The translations under genes and the position numbers were made by a program. Shown here piece after piece: positions 11,809 to 26,241 of a stretch of DNA of 64,000 nt (the first letter of the stretch is position 1; every line of letters begins with the position of its first letter). This stretch comes from Psilocybe azurescens (taxonomy: Eukaryota; Basidiomycota; Agaricomycetes; Agaricales; Agrocybaceae): contig JAJIRX010000779.1 of NCBI GenBank assembly GCA_023853785.1, positions 124,001-188,000 of the forward strand, in the 5' to 3' direction. The notes below the pieces were generated by a model that saw nothing but the letters and a program-made list of their open reading frames with translations, made no database searches and was not told where the DNA came from.

Positions 11809-13280
11809 ATGGCCCCGCGCCTGCGCGTCCTCGCGGGGACGTCCCCGTCGACCATGGTCCCCATCACGCACCTCGTCAACACGCCGCAAGCGCACCCGTG
11901 CGCTCGCCGCTCTTCGAGGGCGAGATCGTCGCGCATATCAAGGGGCTGACGGACGAGCGCGGCAGAGTGAGGGAGTCGGCGTATTTTGAGAGGGAGGATA
12001 GGGGCGGTGTTACGTGGAGTATTGTTGTGAGAGGTGGGTTTTGTTTGTTCTTGGTTTTTATGGGATGAGGAGGGGGTTGACCTTTCGAAAGTTGGATGTC
12101 GGGCGTGTTTTATGTGAAAATTGATACTGACTTTTTATGCTGTGGTTTTGTTCATATGAAGGCAGGTTCCTCGTACCGTACTCGGCAGACGATATATTAT
12201 TTGGAAATACCTTCGACAGGCCTTTGAAGTTGCCTTGGGGTACGAGCGCGGTGCTTAAATTCATGCAGTGCGTATTCCATCCATCCATCCATCCGTTCAT
12301 AAACATGTTGCATGTTGCTTTTGCTTTTTTCTGTCCTTGTCTCCTCTCATTTACTTATTTGTTCATTATTCTAGTTACATCGATCCTACACTCGAACACG
12401 ACCTCACCTCGTCCAGCAAACCGTGGGCGCTGTCGCCCCTGATAGCGACGATGCCGCATTTCATGCACACGCGATCCTCATCACCATCATCATCATCATC
12501 GGAACCACCTTTTGATACGACCGAGTCGATCAAAGATAACAATTCGGAGCTGTACCTAGCGCTTGCGGACGAGATGGACGAGGTCGACTCGTCTTCGACC
12601 TCGTCTGGAGCGTCCTCGCGATCTGCGTCCTCATCTTCAGACGTCGCTTTACCTCTCGTTTGTCCTGCCTCTTTGGACGCAGTGAGAGCTGGTAAAGCCT
12701 CCGGTTCTGGTTCTGGTTCGTCGTCGTCGTCTGGGGGGTCAAGTTTTTCGGTCAAGTCTGCGGTGCGGAAGGTCAAGCGGCGGCGGTCTGACCGCGAGGG
12801 CGGGAGGGCGAAGAGGGAGAGGGAGCTGCAGGGCTTGGAGAGTGCGAGTCAGAGGAGGAGCTATTTTGCGCAGAGGGCGAGGAGGAGGGATGTTGTTTTT
12901 GGGCCGGAGGTATGTGGTTTATTTCTTGCTTTTGTTTTGATTTCAGTTTCGTTTTCGTTCTCCTACTTTTCCAATTTTTATTTTTTTTATTTTAATTGCG
13001 CGAAGTTTGATGCTTATTTCATTTCCTTCTTTATCTATTACAGGACGTGATTACGACGGATTTCTGCTATGGGTTTATCAACTTTGCGCCGTCGCTTTCG
13101 TTGCAACTTCCGGGGGGCCTCTCGTTTGATCTGATGAAGTACTGGGATGGGCAGCCGGTGCGGTTTGTGTGCTGCGAGCGGGTGCCGGTGGCGACTCGGA
13201 AGGATGGGGAACAGAGCCAGGAGCCGTGGGGCAGGATATTTTGGTGTGTGGCTATTGAGGTAGTGGATGACGAGAGTTGA
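11809..13280 (+). CDS. DUF1769 family protein
   Basis: This is a fungal DUF1769 (PF08588) protein of unknown molecular function. Exon 1 (11809-12033) reads MAPRLRVLAGTSPSTMVPI, then HLVNTPQAHP, PLFEGEIVAHIKGL and RGGVTWSIVVR. Introns are 12034-12161, 12268-12374 and 12910-13043. Exon 2 carries FLVPYSADDILFGNTFDRPL; exon 3 begins YIDPTLEHDL and has a long Ser/acidic insertion followed by a Lys/Arg-rich stretch (VRKVKRRRSDR); exon 4 closes with TTDFCYGFINFAP and a TGA at 13278-13280. The N-terminal beta-rich core and the terminal FCYGFINF block are the conserved parts of the family. In exon 1 the frame breaks at the CCC run at 11895-11897; one extra C gives the expected HPVRSPLF. The middle insertion is low-complexity and probably disordered. 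Confidence 0.8.
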
Positions 13281-13499
13281 GGGTAAGAGATGTGGGGATG
13301 TAATGGAACGGAACGGAAGGGACATTTTTGGATTACGGATGTAATATTATATACATACCTTTTGGTTTTTTGATTGATATAGATGGAATCTTTTGGATCT
13401 TTTGGATGTGAGTGGAATGGAAGGGAAGGGAAGAGGAAATCAATGGTGGGGTTGGGAGGAGGACCCACATAGCCCCTAGATCGAAGTTTGGGTCCCTCC

Positions 13500-13625
13500 A
13501 GAAATCAGTGGGCTAGGATTGCGCAGTATATCTGGTCATAGCCTCTGAAGCTAAGTGGTTACTGGTATCTAATGTACTAGGCTTGGTAGGGTAATGCTGG
13601 GACCATGAACGCCTCGTTGCACGAA
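13500..13625 (+). ncRNA. Possible 5S-rRNA-like sequence (divergent copy)
   Basis: This stretch follows the landmarks of a eukaryotic 5S rRNA: GCGC then ATCT and GTC, followed by CTCTGAAGCTAAG (box A region), GTACTAGGCTTGGTAGGG and GCTGGGA at about the expected spacing. Matches around GAAGCTAAG and GTACT...GG are good, but the 5' helix and several internal positions diverge, and the GAAGCTAAG form is unlike most fungal 5S. No strong T-run terminator follows. It may be a degenerate 5S copy, a 5S-derived SINE or coincidence. Confidence 0.3.
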
Positions 13626-14523
13626 TGTGTTCCGACCCAGGGACTATTTTAGAGGTCGAGTTGTATGTAGTTACGTCATATTTTTGTTTTGTTTTTTATG
13701 ATGTCACTGTGGTGTAGGCGAGGCTCCTGGGTGATGATCCGCGCAAGGCACCACTGTCTCTTGTGAAAAAGATTAGAGACGCAAGAGTTGTTGTTGTTTT
13801 CGTTGCGGGCGAAACGACGGTCCTTAGCGGGGGGTGACTGAGTTTTAAAAGTTAAAGTTGTGTTTGTCTTGAATTCCTCTCTGATCGGGGAAGACAATTG
13901 GCTTTCATTGGCTGTGTATGATATATGTTACAGAAAGGACGCCCATTCTGCAAGCCGGCCGCTTTCCACCCTGAATCCATGCCGAGCCATATACCACCTG
14001 AACCTTGCTGCTGCATCTAGTAGCTGTTGTCCTAATTCAATCCCAGGTCCAAGTTCACAACGTAACGCTTACTGCTTACGACGGCAAAGACCGTTAATCT
14101 CCTTTTACTTGACTTCTCAATCCGCCTTCTAACAACCAACCGGCGACCATCGAACAAAACTTAGTTTGCAAGGTTGACTCGTGCATTTTATCGCTCACAC
14201 ACGGCAGGTGAGGACAGAAATCGCGTCGTCTTTCGTTCTGTGTCTGCACACATGTCAACGTGCTAATTTTGTTTCACTCCAATCAGTGTTCGTACCGGAG
14301 CCACCATTCCAACTTGTTGCACCCAGGTCATCATTACGGCTTGGACCTCGAGGCGTTCAGATTACCCTTTTCTTCCCACATTACAATCGCCAATTCGTCC
14401 ACTCCCTGCCGTTCTAAAAGACACTTGACTGTCTGTTAACGACGTCGTCATCTCTTTTGGCCTTTCCTTTTACATTACACGGATTGGTTCCAACTTGTTG
14501 ACACCCAACAAACTAACTTGCAC
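13626..14523. other. Intergenic and upstream region of the PH-domain gene
   Basis: No coding series is recognised. The last 300 bp are pyrimidine-rich and probably include the promoter and 5' UTR of the gene starting at 14524. Confidence 0.5.
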
Positions 14524-17500
14524 ATGGATGTTTCCATCCAACCTGTTGTGTCGCCCGTGCCCAGCGCCCATAATGGACGTCCGCATCCGCAATCCAAGGT
14601 CAGTAAACCCTCTTTGTTATATGCGCCCATCGCCTCTCTCTCTCTCTTGTGAACGGCTGGAATGTGTTCCTTACCTCTTTCTGTCTTTTGTCTTTTTTTG
14701 TCCTGTAGGCACGGACGAACACGACGACGAACAAGCTATCGCAGACGATATCATCTTTGAAAGGCATCATCCGGATTCCGAACCGAAGGAAACACTCTGC
14801 CTCTGCTGCTGCGAGGGATGATGCGGATACGCTGTCTGTCAAATCTACGTTGCTCGCGCGGCCGTATGGTGCGAGCAAATATAATACCACGACGCAGCAG
14901 CATCTGAGGACGAGGAGCACGGCAACGGACAGCAGCCTCGGCGCGCCTAACTCCACCCTCGGGCTTGACGCGCACGACGACAACGACGATGAACGCCGGA
15001 GGAGGAGGAACGACCCGTATGCGCGCTTCTCTCGCGGCGCCGGTGCGAGGGACGAGGGGTTGAAACCATACATGTCGCAGCCTATGCTCGGCGCTGAGCT
15101 CTCGCGCCGCGGCGGCAACGGCGGCAGCGGGAGAGCGTCGTTCGAGGACCGGTTTTCGTATGATTCCGAGTCGGGTGGGTCGGGCTCTGCGTCTGGTTCG
15201 GGGTCGCCGGTTGGGGATAGGGAGAAGGAGAAGGAGAAGGAGAAGAAGGAGACGCCTTTGGCTTTGCCGCTGCCGTTTGAGAGCGCTCCTAGCCCTCGTC
15301 CGCCGTCGGCACCTGCACTCGTGCATGTGCCAGGATCTCTGGCTGCGACTTCTCCCTGGCTTTGCCCTCGCCGTCGCTTGCGCCGTCTCCTCTGTCGGTT
15401 CCGCATTTTCCTGCTTTCTCTTTTCCTCCTTCATCGACGTTGCCCCATGTTAAATCAACATCTATATCTAACCCCAGCCTGAATCCTGGCAGTGTTAATC
15501 CGACGAACTCGGCTGGAGCAGCACCGACGCCTCCGCTTAGACATGCGAAGAAATTCTCGGTTGAGGTGCGCTGCTTGGAAGTACGCATATCGGACGCTCG
15601 GCCGTTGGGCTCAAGGGAGGGGGGAGGGGGGAGGAGAGGAGAATGGGCCGCAGAGTCAAAGCCACCCTCAAGCTCAAGCTCGAAAGGGCGATCAGCGTAA
15701 TGATGATGGCTCTGGAGATGGTCCTAGTGGTGTTACTTCGATTTCTACTATTGCTACCAACAACAACACCAGAACCAACACTATCGACAACATTGGCGCT
15801 ATCAACAACAACACTATTTCAACTGCTGCTACCACTGATGCTACCACTGCTTCATCTACTACTTCAAGTTCTAATATACATAAAGTGACATCTCACACAG
15901 CACCACCATCATCGTCGTCATCATCATCATTGCGATCGCACAAGCAGAACAGAGTAGCGCCGCCTGTTCCCAGCCGGGCCTTGCCCCTCCTCCGCCTCCT
16001 CCACTACCACCAGCGTCCTCTGGATCTGTGTCAGCCACCACGGATACGAACGCGAACGCGAACACCAACACGGAGAAGAAGGTGAAGGAGGCTAGTGCCG
16101 TTTCGTCCCGGGCTGGCGGTGCACTTTCGAATCACGGCGATGCAGGAGACGACGAGGCGACCCGCAATATCACTAATATCACTAAAGATACTGTGCCACC
16201 CTCACCCCCATCCCCGTCCCTGCTGGCCACCCCGCGCCCGACGTACACCCAGCCGCCCATACTCACACTCACTACGTCCACGTCCGACCGGCCCGCGCTG
16301 CTATCGACCTCGATATCGTCCTCCTCCACGAAGACGTCGACGTCCGCGTCCACGCCCACGGAGATGGCGCCCCGCCTGAAGCGTCCGCCGCCGAACCACC
16401 GGTTCAGCATGACGTTCTCGAGCAGCATGGGCGGCCTGCCTGCGCTGCCTGTGTTGCCGCTGCCCGGGCTGGGGACGTTGTCTGCGCGGAATGGTGCTGG
16501 TGCTGGTGCTGGTTCGAGCTCGAGCGCGAATTCGGGGTCAGGAACGGGTGGTGGGGCGGGAACAGCGACGGAGGCGCGGGGCAAGGCGCTGAGTGCAATG
16601 CCGGCACTGCCGCTGCAGGGCGCGAGCCGGGGTGTGGGTGCGCATGAGGAGATGGATGATGGCGAGGAGGAAGACGATGATGATGACGACGATGAGGAGG
16701 AAGAGGGCAGGTATCGGGGCCATGCGTTTTTGGACGTGGACACCCCTTCGCGCGCGAGCTTTAGCAGCGAGATGACGACGAGCAGCAGCGAAGCGGGCGG
16801 GGATGGTGATGTTCATGCGGAGGGGGGAGGAGGAGGAGGAGGAGGATCCGGATAGGACGATTAGCTCGAGTGCGAGTGGGACGATGGCTACGGCTGGGTC
16901 GAGTTCGAGCTCGCGTTCTGCGGGTGGCAGCAGCGATGCGAGTTACCGGCACAGGCTTTATCATCAACAGCAGCAGCAGCAGCAGCAGCAACAACAACAG
17001 CAACAACATCGACTACTGCAGTATGCTCGTGAAGAGGAGGAGGACGAGGACGAGGATGCGGACTCGAGGAGCACAGCGTCCCGCTCGTCGTCGTACAAGA
17101 CGGCGCCGGCCTCCGCGCCACCCTCGATGCCCCCTTCTCCGTCCTCTGTTCCACCGCTGCCGTTGCCCCAGATCTCGACCTCCTCTTCGACCTCGTCCTC
17201 GCTGTCCTCCTCGCACGCGCACGCGCACTCCAATGTATCCAGACCGTCCCCGCTGGAGCCCTACTTCGGCGACCCCACGCGCCCGCCGGACAAGCGCTTC
17301 TCGCGCACGCCGCATCTGCCGCCTGTGGAGACGTCGCGGTTGGATCTGGATCTGTCGTTTCTTGATAGGGATCCGGAAGAGGAGGCGGGGACAGGGAAAG
17401 GCAAGGACAAGGGGAATGGGAAGGGAAAGGGGAAGGGCAGAGCGCAGCAGAGGCTTACGGAGGACGCGGGGAGGACGCCAGTTGGGAGGAGGGCGGGTAC

Positions 17501-20221
17501 GCCCTGGGGTGGTGGTGGTGGTGGTGGTGGGAATGCGAATGCGAATGCGAATGCGAGCGGTGATTATTTCCAGCAGCAGCAGCAACATCATCGTGAGCTA
17601 GGAGGAGGAGGAGCGGCAGCAGCAGCAGCTGCTGCTGCTCGAACGCCCCGAGCAGATGATTATTATCGACATTCGATGAACCTCCCGACACCTGTTCCTG
17701 TGCAGCGCGTGCCGTCTTTTGCGCGCGGACTAGCGGGGCCTACGCCTATGCCTACGCCAATGCCGCCTATGGTAACTAGGATATCAGAGGCGCGGTTATC
17801 GACGCGCTTGAGTGTGAATCTGGGAGGAGGTGCTGGTGCTGGTGTGTCGCAGCACCCGGGGATGTACAAGCATGCGTCGCGAAGCCTGATTGACGTGCAT
17901 GCGATAGAGAAGAAGGAAAGGGTTGAGCAGATGGTGAGAGAGGATGAGGAGGCACAGGAGGAGGATCGGAGGCAGAGGGTTAAACAGCTGAGGATGAGCA
18001 TGAAAGCGGGTGGGCCTGGGCAGTGGACGACGCCATTTGAGGATAATGGGACGGGGAAGCGCGGTGGTCAGAAGATGAGGACGGAAATAGATGGTGAGGG
18101 TGGTGTGTTGTCTGGACCGGGTGTCAGCAGAAATGCTGGCATTGGTGCTACTGCTGGTAGGGACCCGGCTGGCATGCCACCTCGTTCGGCCGATATTGTT
18201 ACGAGAGAAGGAGGCGAGGCAGCTTTTAGTGAAGAAGCATGCTCCGCTTCCGGCGTGATAGGACGAGGAGGGCCTGGAGGAGAAGACCTCAGGGATGACG
18301 GTGCAGCTTTAGCTGCTACCGCCACTGCCATGGCTGCTAGCGTCAACAAGAGGATCAGCATGGCTCCTGCGTACGACGCCCTCTCTCATCCACTGCGGCG
18401 ACGGCGCTCGATGCCGACGTTCACAGCGACGACCGCGCCGCCACCGTACCCGGACTTTGCGCCGCACCCGCAGTCAGGGCTCAAGGGCATCCGGATTCTA
18501 CCGCGCGAGGACGAGGGCAGGAGGTGCTGCCGCCGTACACGAACGATATCAAGCTGGTGGCGATCATGCCGCGGAAGCTGGAGTTTTCGAGGCCGGGTGT
18601 GCAGGCGAAGGACAGGAAGTGGAGGAGGGTGCTGTGTGTGCTGGAGGGGACAGTGTTTAAGGTGTATAAGGCGCCTGCGGGGCGTCAGGCGTCGGGGCGC
18701 TGGGGCAGTGGTGGGAGAATAAGGTCGGGGTGGGGGATGTGGCGGTGGCGGGCCCTGTAACGACTACGACTTTTGCGAGTGGTAGTGGTGCAGCGAGTGG
18801 GTCGGGAAGGAGGTCGGGAGAGGGCGCGGGTAGTGGACATTCGAGGAGGCCTTCTGGACAGTTGAATGGAATTCCTAATGTGAATCCGGGAGATTTTGCT
18901 GGAGGACGTGGGGAGGATGGTGTGCGTGCTGCGATTGCTGCTGTCGAACAGGTGGAGAGGGCGGTTGAGAGGGAGAGAGAGGGACTTGCTTAGGGCACGG
19001 AAGAATGGGGAGGTCGAACCGCGGGATGATGAGCAGACGTCGCCGGTGGACAGTGTTAGTACTGGCGCTGGTGGTTCGCCTGTGCAGCTGCAGCCTCCGG
19101 CGTTGCATGTGCAGGGACATCATCATCTGCAGCTGGATCATCCGAGCGGCAGTGGCTGCAGCGAGGGACACTCGGGTAGTGGTGGGCTTTTGCCTGCTAC
19201 CAGGTCGGCACTGAATCTCGCGGTGCAGTTGCTCAAGCCAGGCGGTTCATCGCGGCATGGTCATGCACGATCGAGCAGCGATGTGGGTCATAGCCCGATG
19301 CGAGCTCATTCGCCACGGTCTTCGTTGAATATCCCGAGAAGTGGGAGGACGACGCCGACTTCTTCGTTGCCTTCGCGTTCGCCGACGCCGTCGCCTTCTG
19401 TGGCCAATTATTCGAGGCCGTCGACGCCTGCGACATCGATCTCGATGGGGTCAACGTCGCATTTACATACCCATTCGACGAATTCGCATTCGGCTTCGTC
19501 CGAGAGATCAGGGTTCCGAGTTGGCGCTGGATCGATGGCGGGTGGTTCTAGCTCTCGCGCTAGCAACTCGAGACAGGCGGCGCGGCCGAATGTGGCTATT
19601 GTTTCGCGAGAGAAGGAGAAGCTGGAGAAAGAGAAGGAACGGATGCTGGAACCGGACAAAGCGGATTTGATCAGGGCGTATACTATGCAAAACGCGGAGA
19701 GCGGGCTGGGCAGTGATTATTTGAAGCGGAAGCATGTTATCCGAGTAAGACTGGAGGGCGAGCAGTTCTTGCTGCAGGCGCAAGATGTGGACAGTGTTAT
19801 AGCGTGGATTGAGGTATGTATTTCTTACCTCCCCTTTTTTCTCACTGTATCGAGGTATCGAGGTATTTTGTCTGATTGACGTTTTCTTGGCGACTTGTAG
19901 GGGTTGCAATCTGCGACCAACATTGCTTTGGATCTGGACGAGAGGCCCATGCCTCGTGGGCCAATCTTTCCGAGGTGTGTACTCATTTCAGTTTCAGTCT
20001 TTTTTTCTTTGCTCTTTTATCTATTTATGAGCGCGGCACTGACGTGTGCTTTCTTTCGGGATTCCTGTAGACGGAGGAGACGCCGACGAGTGCAACCTGC
20101 GCCTATTAATACCAACACTGCTAACGTGCCAGCTGACAACCCGTCTCCTACTGGGCAAACTCCGGTGACTGCCAGTCACCTCGCTGCCCCTCTAACTCGG
20201 TCTGCTGTGAGACGACAGTGA
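14524..20221 (+). CDS. Large low-complexity PH-domain protein
   Basis: This is a very large, mostly disordered protein with a pleckstrin-homology domain near the C-terminus, likely acting at membranes or the cell cortex. Exon 1 (14524-14598) starts MDVSIQPVV; intron 14599-14708; then several kilobases coding Ser/Pro/Gly/Asp-rich sequence with a 14-Gln tract. The PH domain begins [15 protein letters not shown] and continues [19 protein letters not shown]. It is split by a roughly 300-residue Ser-rich insertion and resumes at [20 protein letters not shown] with the C-terminal helix [10 protein letters not shown], spliced across 19814-19900 to [17 protein letters not shown] last intron (19975-20070) leads to an Arg-rich tail and TGA at 20219-20221. 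The reading frame changes about seven times (near 15350, 15560, 15990, 16840, 18516, 18690, 18975), several in G or C runs. A Caf120/Skg3-like or Boi-like role is possible but not shown. PH call good; exact protein uncertain. Confidence 0.65.
16965..17006 (+). repeat. CAG/CAA tract coding 14 Gln
   Basis: An uninterrupted run of CAG and CAA codons inside the PH-domain gene encodes polyglutamine. Such runs are length-variable in many fungi. Confidence 0.85.
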
Positions 20222-20826
20222 TGAAACTATTTCGGCTAAAAAGACACCAGAAGGAAGCTATCTCTGGGATTCAGAGGGTGTGAAACATTACTAAGTTCTG
20301 ACTTGGATAAATACAAAATGCTCGAGCTATTGGATGACTGTATAATTATTTACATGTACCAGTACATATACGCTATCTACACGGACAACTTTATGATATG
20401 ACTGGCTGGATGATAAGAATGATAAAAAGCTGTGAGGTGTTGCGTTTATTTTCATGTTCCCACGGGTGAATCCGAAGTAATCCGGTTTTGTCATGTTGAA
20501 GGCCCGCTGTTATCTGCACCGCCCACCATCGATATTCATTCATCCCCCAAACAACTTCCCCGAGCAAGATACTTCCGACTGCGCCTTCCACACAAGACTT
20601 CCTCCCCAACGAAAACTCCCTAAAAATACATACACCCTAAGTGTACGGGTCTTTGACCGCCAGCGTCGTCCAGCCAACTCAACCCCAATCCCCCGCACTC
20701 ATTTTTTCTCCCCTCTTCTGCTTTGGTCAGCGGTTCTTTGGTGTTACCACTCCTCGGTTATACACCCACAAATATCATAGCTAGACAAACAAGGCGTCTT
20801 TGCGGTTAGTTTAAAGGCAAAAGAGC
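20222..20826 (+). promoter_or_regulatory. Intergenic region and PP1 upstream region
   Basis: No gene is seen. It holds the 3' flank of the PH-domain gene and a pyrimidine-rich stretch (about 20600-20760) before the PP1 start codon, the usual look of fungal promoters and 5' UTRs. No specific operator was identified. Confidence 0.4.
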
Positions 20827-22627
<1,801 letters not shown>

Positions 22628-25600
22628 AACGAGCTAAGGCATATTTGGGTTGATGATGATGCAAGGGCGGGTGGGGGACTCACGAGAGTTGTCCTTTTAC
22701 CACACAACACACACAACACACCAACAACATCTACCGTCCTCTTTTCTTTTTCGTCCGTCTTGAGTGTATATTTTATCACATTTTCGCATATTCTCGTTTT
22801 CTCGTCTGTCCCGTCGTGTCTCTGTTTTCTATCCCAGCCCTCGATATTTGATACTCGACCCTGTCTGTCTGACATCTCTTCTACTCTAATCTCATCCTTT
22901 TTCTTTTCAACGCTCATTTGCGTTGGGTTTTTTCTCTCTCCTCTATTCTTCCATTCTTTCAATTATCTTTTCCCTCTTTACTTCTCTTTTTATTATTCCA
23001 TTTGATATCTCGGTTAAGCGTTGGCACGATTTAGTTCTTACTTTTTCACTTTTGTTGTGAGGGGTTTTGGTTCGGTTTACGAGAGAAAAGCTGAAGATGG
23101 TGAATCATGGCAGTCCGTCCGTCCGTCCGTGCATCTGGTTGGGGGTTGGTTTGTCATCGAACGGTTTTCCCCCTCTCTCTGCCCATATGTTATTTATGGT
23201 GAAATCCATCCCTCGGGTTGCGCTTTGTCGTGTTGAAGGTATCGCATGTACAGTGCATTGTAGGCGAAGCATGCATAGTGGGCGACAGTCGACGTTACGT
23301 TGTGGAGTCGCTCGTGGCAAGCTCAATCCCCTCGGAGGCTACACCTTGGGTTCTTTCGTTGTGTAGTATGATGGATAATGGGGAATTTCTAGGAGAGACT
23401 TGGAAAGACTCGGAACAGCTGTTGCTGTCTCTGCCTAGGGAGGAGATAGTATTTCGGTGGAGATTCGAGGAAGGAGATAGTATTTTCAGCTACATCCAGT
23501 GAAATTTTTTTACGCAGACTCGGATATGATATGACAAGTTATTTATTTAGAAGTAAACCCAAGGGAAAACGTAGTGTGAAAAGTCTCCCAAAACGAAACC
23601 ATAAAAAGAACACTTTTGGAAACAGGTCAGAGCTTTGAAAAAGTCTAAACTCAATTTAGCCTGTCGGATCCAAAGTAGTATTTTGCGTTGTATTGAGTCA
23701 TCAATCCCCATGTTTGCTTGTTTCCTCTTGACCACCAACTCTTAGAATAGCGTTCTATCGATGTCTTCGGGCACAACCACAAAAATCATTGAAGGGCTAT
23801 GTATACGACGGGTATACTATCATACTATCTTACTGCGACTAAACTGGAACTGTCAAAGTTCGCATTTTCACAACCATTTTCTTCTCTTTTCTCAGCTCGA
23901 CATCTCTAGCTCTTTTCTTAGGCTTATCCATGAGTTGGGATCCTGGCTTTTGCTCTACGCACTTCGAATTCTGAGCATGCGCTGCGCCATGTCCTCTAAA
24001 AGCATTCATTGCTGTCCAAGCACTCGGTTTGCTACTTCCAGAGGCTCTTTATCTTTCGTTATCTATTGCCGCGAAAGGTGCACGGTCGATATTAGACTTC
24101 ATTTCAGCTTGATTAATACTCGAGCTCGACTTGTCACTGGCCAGTGAAGCGAGGTAGCTATTTGATCACTTCGGCGTATAAAGGGCTTTACCAGGCTTAC
24201 TCTGGTTTTCTCCTTGCAACTAAAAGTACATATTATATGGCGCGCAGTCTTTTGATGGATTCTTTGTAGTCTTCATCAGCAAAACGCGTTTACGATCGAC
24301 CCCCGACTCCCAATGGCCATGTACGGCCATGTGCTCGCCATTCGGAATTCTTTGCCTCCCAAATTCCACCGCACCGTGCTACCGACCCGCCCCGTACGGT
24401 CCCGTCGATGGATATGCTGCCCGCCTAGTGCAGGGCTATGTTTGACGCCACATACATTCTCTCACCGTCGTCTTTCCATCTTGACCCACTCAGAACTCTT
24501 GCTCTTACCGGCGACGCTTGAATGCCGTCATGCAGCAGTATTTCTGATTTTCTGCCAGAACACCTCCTGGCTAAACCGCTTTGCATTATCTCACCCTTAT
24601 TCTGGCGCCCCTCGGATCTCGAATGGGACCACTGGATGATCTCAAGGCGTATAATAAGAACACAATACACCCGTTCATTGAGCCGTTCATTTTTACCGCT
24701 TCATTTAGGCCCAGTCGGTCCACCACGAAGTCGCTAATTTAAGCACCCTCCCACTGTCGTGCATCATAAAGCTCTTCGATGTATGCTGTTTCTGAAAATT
24801 TGAACGCTTAGTACTTCAGAAATACCTCCCAACTTCTCAGATGTCCAACGGGATGCGAGGCTATCTCAAGAGAGGTCTATAAGTGCTCTCAGTCTTGACT
24901 ATAACCCAAGGTGGCTTCCCGTTCCCATCGCATTGCTCCTGCTATCTTATCCTTTGATGGCGGTTTCTTCCCATCTTGGTCCACGAAACCGACGCTGTCG
25001 TTCTGTATGTGCATATGGAAAGAGGTGTGGTTGATCTATTTCTCCGCTGTCTATATGCAGTATGATTAGGGTATATTTTAGTGCTCGTCATGCTCTTCAT
25101 TGACCGCCCAAACTCATTGTAGAATCCGTTCTTGCCCGTCGCGTTCAAAGGGACTTTTTAGGACTCAAGTTCAAGGTTTTCAGTTTCAGTTTAAAACCAT
25201 CTCGCATCGCGCTGGTCTAGAAAGAACTCAGTGTGAACAATGCATTGGAATACTTGAACTTGGTCTTACATGGAATTCTTACCACTTGGTATGATGCAGA
25301 TAATGATACTGCGACTATGTCTTGCCTCCTATAAAACATTTACCAAATGGACCTATTCCTTTGGGAATGGCACAGAGTGCAATTGAGCGCGGTGCACACG
25401 ATGACAGGATAAGATCGCGAGCCTCGGAGAGTCTCAACCCCTCTCAATCCCAGTTTCGATTCAAGAGTAACTTCCGAAGAAACAGCGTATGTTTGGCACT
25501 TGAATGACCCTTTAGAAATTCTTGGCGATAGATAACTGACCGCGAGTGTCTTTAGGGAACGTAGAGCACATAAGTTTCTCTTGGAATTAGTATATAAAAA

Positions 25601-26241
25601 TAGAAGTGTGTACCACACTAGGCGATATCAGTGTGGTAGGCAGGTGACAGGTAGAATGTGGAATTTACGTACATAAGTACCGAAATCAGTATATATTAGT
25701 ATGTGTTATGCAAGTACATATGTAGTCATGGACCATACGCACTAAACTGCGGAGCCTATCCGGGCTTGGTACTTACGAATATGTATGAGAACAATCAATT
25801 GAAAGAACATTTTAAAAATGGCGGAACGACTGATCCCGCCGGTTTTCCGTGTCGTGTAGACTGAAGATCGAGGAGAGGATCCTCAGTAATGATCGAAACA
25901 TTGCATAACAAAAATAAAGACTTGAGCTGCCAGAACTTAAGATTTCCTTCAAAAATGGGAAAATGGTTCGTGATAATGCAAAGTCTTGAATATAGTGTAC
26001 GACATGACATGATGGGGTGAAATGATACAAGTACAAACTCATATCCAAAGGGATAATGCTATAAGAAAGTGCGAAATAGCCAAATAAGAAAAAGGTAAAC
26101 TCGGTTGAATCGAAGAAACTTCTTCCTAAGTTCACAATAATAAAAGAAACCGTTAGAGTACACAGCTCGGAAAAGAATTTCGCTCTACACAGCGATAAGT
26201 CTATCGAAGCATTCTTAAAAGCGAGGAGAGAGTGAGAGAAA
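22628..26241. other. Intergenic, no confident gene
   Basis: The first 400 bp are T/C-rich and look like the 3' UTR and terminator region of PP1. Beyond this no frame has a recognisable domain. On the minus strand around 23880-24150 short protein-like pieces (EPLEVANRVLGQQ) occur in shifting frames and could be a decayed coding relic. A 9-bp hairpin lies at 25611-25638. Confidence 0.4.
25611..25638. repeat. Short perfect inverted repeat
   Basis: TACCACACT and AGTGTGGTA form a 9-bp perfect stem around a 10-nt loop. It lies in intergenic sequence about 600 bp beyond the transporter stop codon. Its role is unknown and it could be chance. Confidence 0.5.

Noticed and set aside
14600..17600. Long antisense open frames opposite the PH-domain gene
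   Set aside because: They are rich in Arg, Ser or polyhydrophobic runs and are the expected shadow of GC-rich low-complexity coding DNA; no domain is present.
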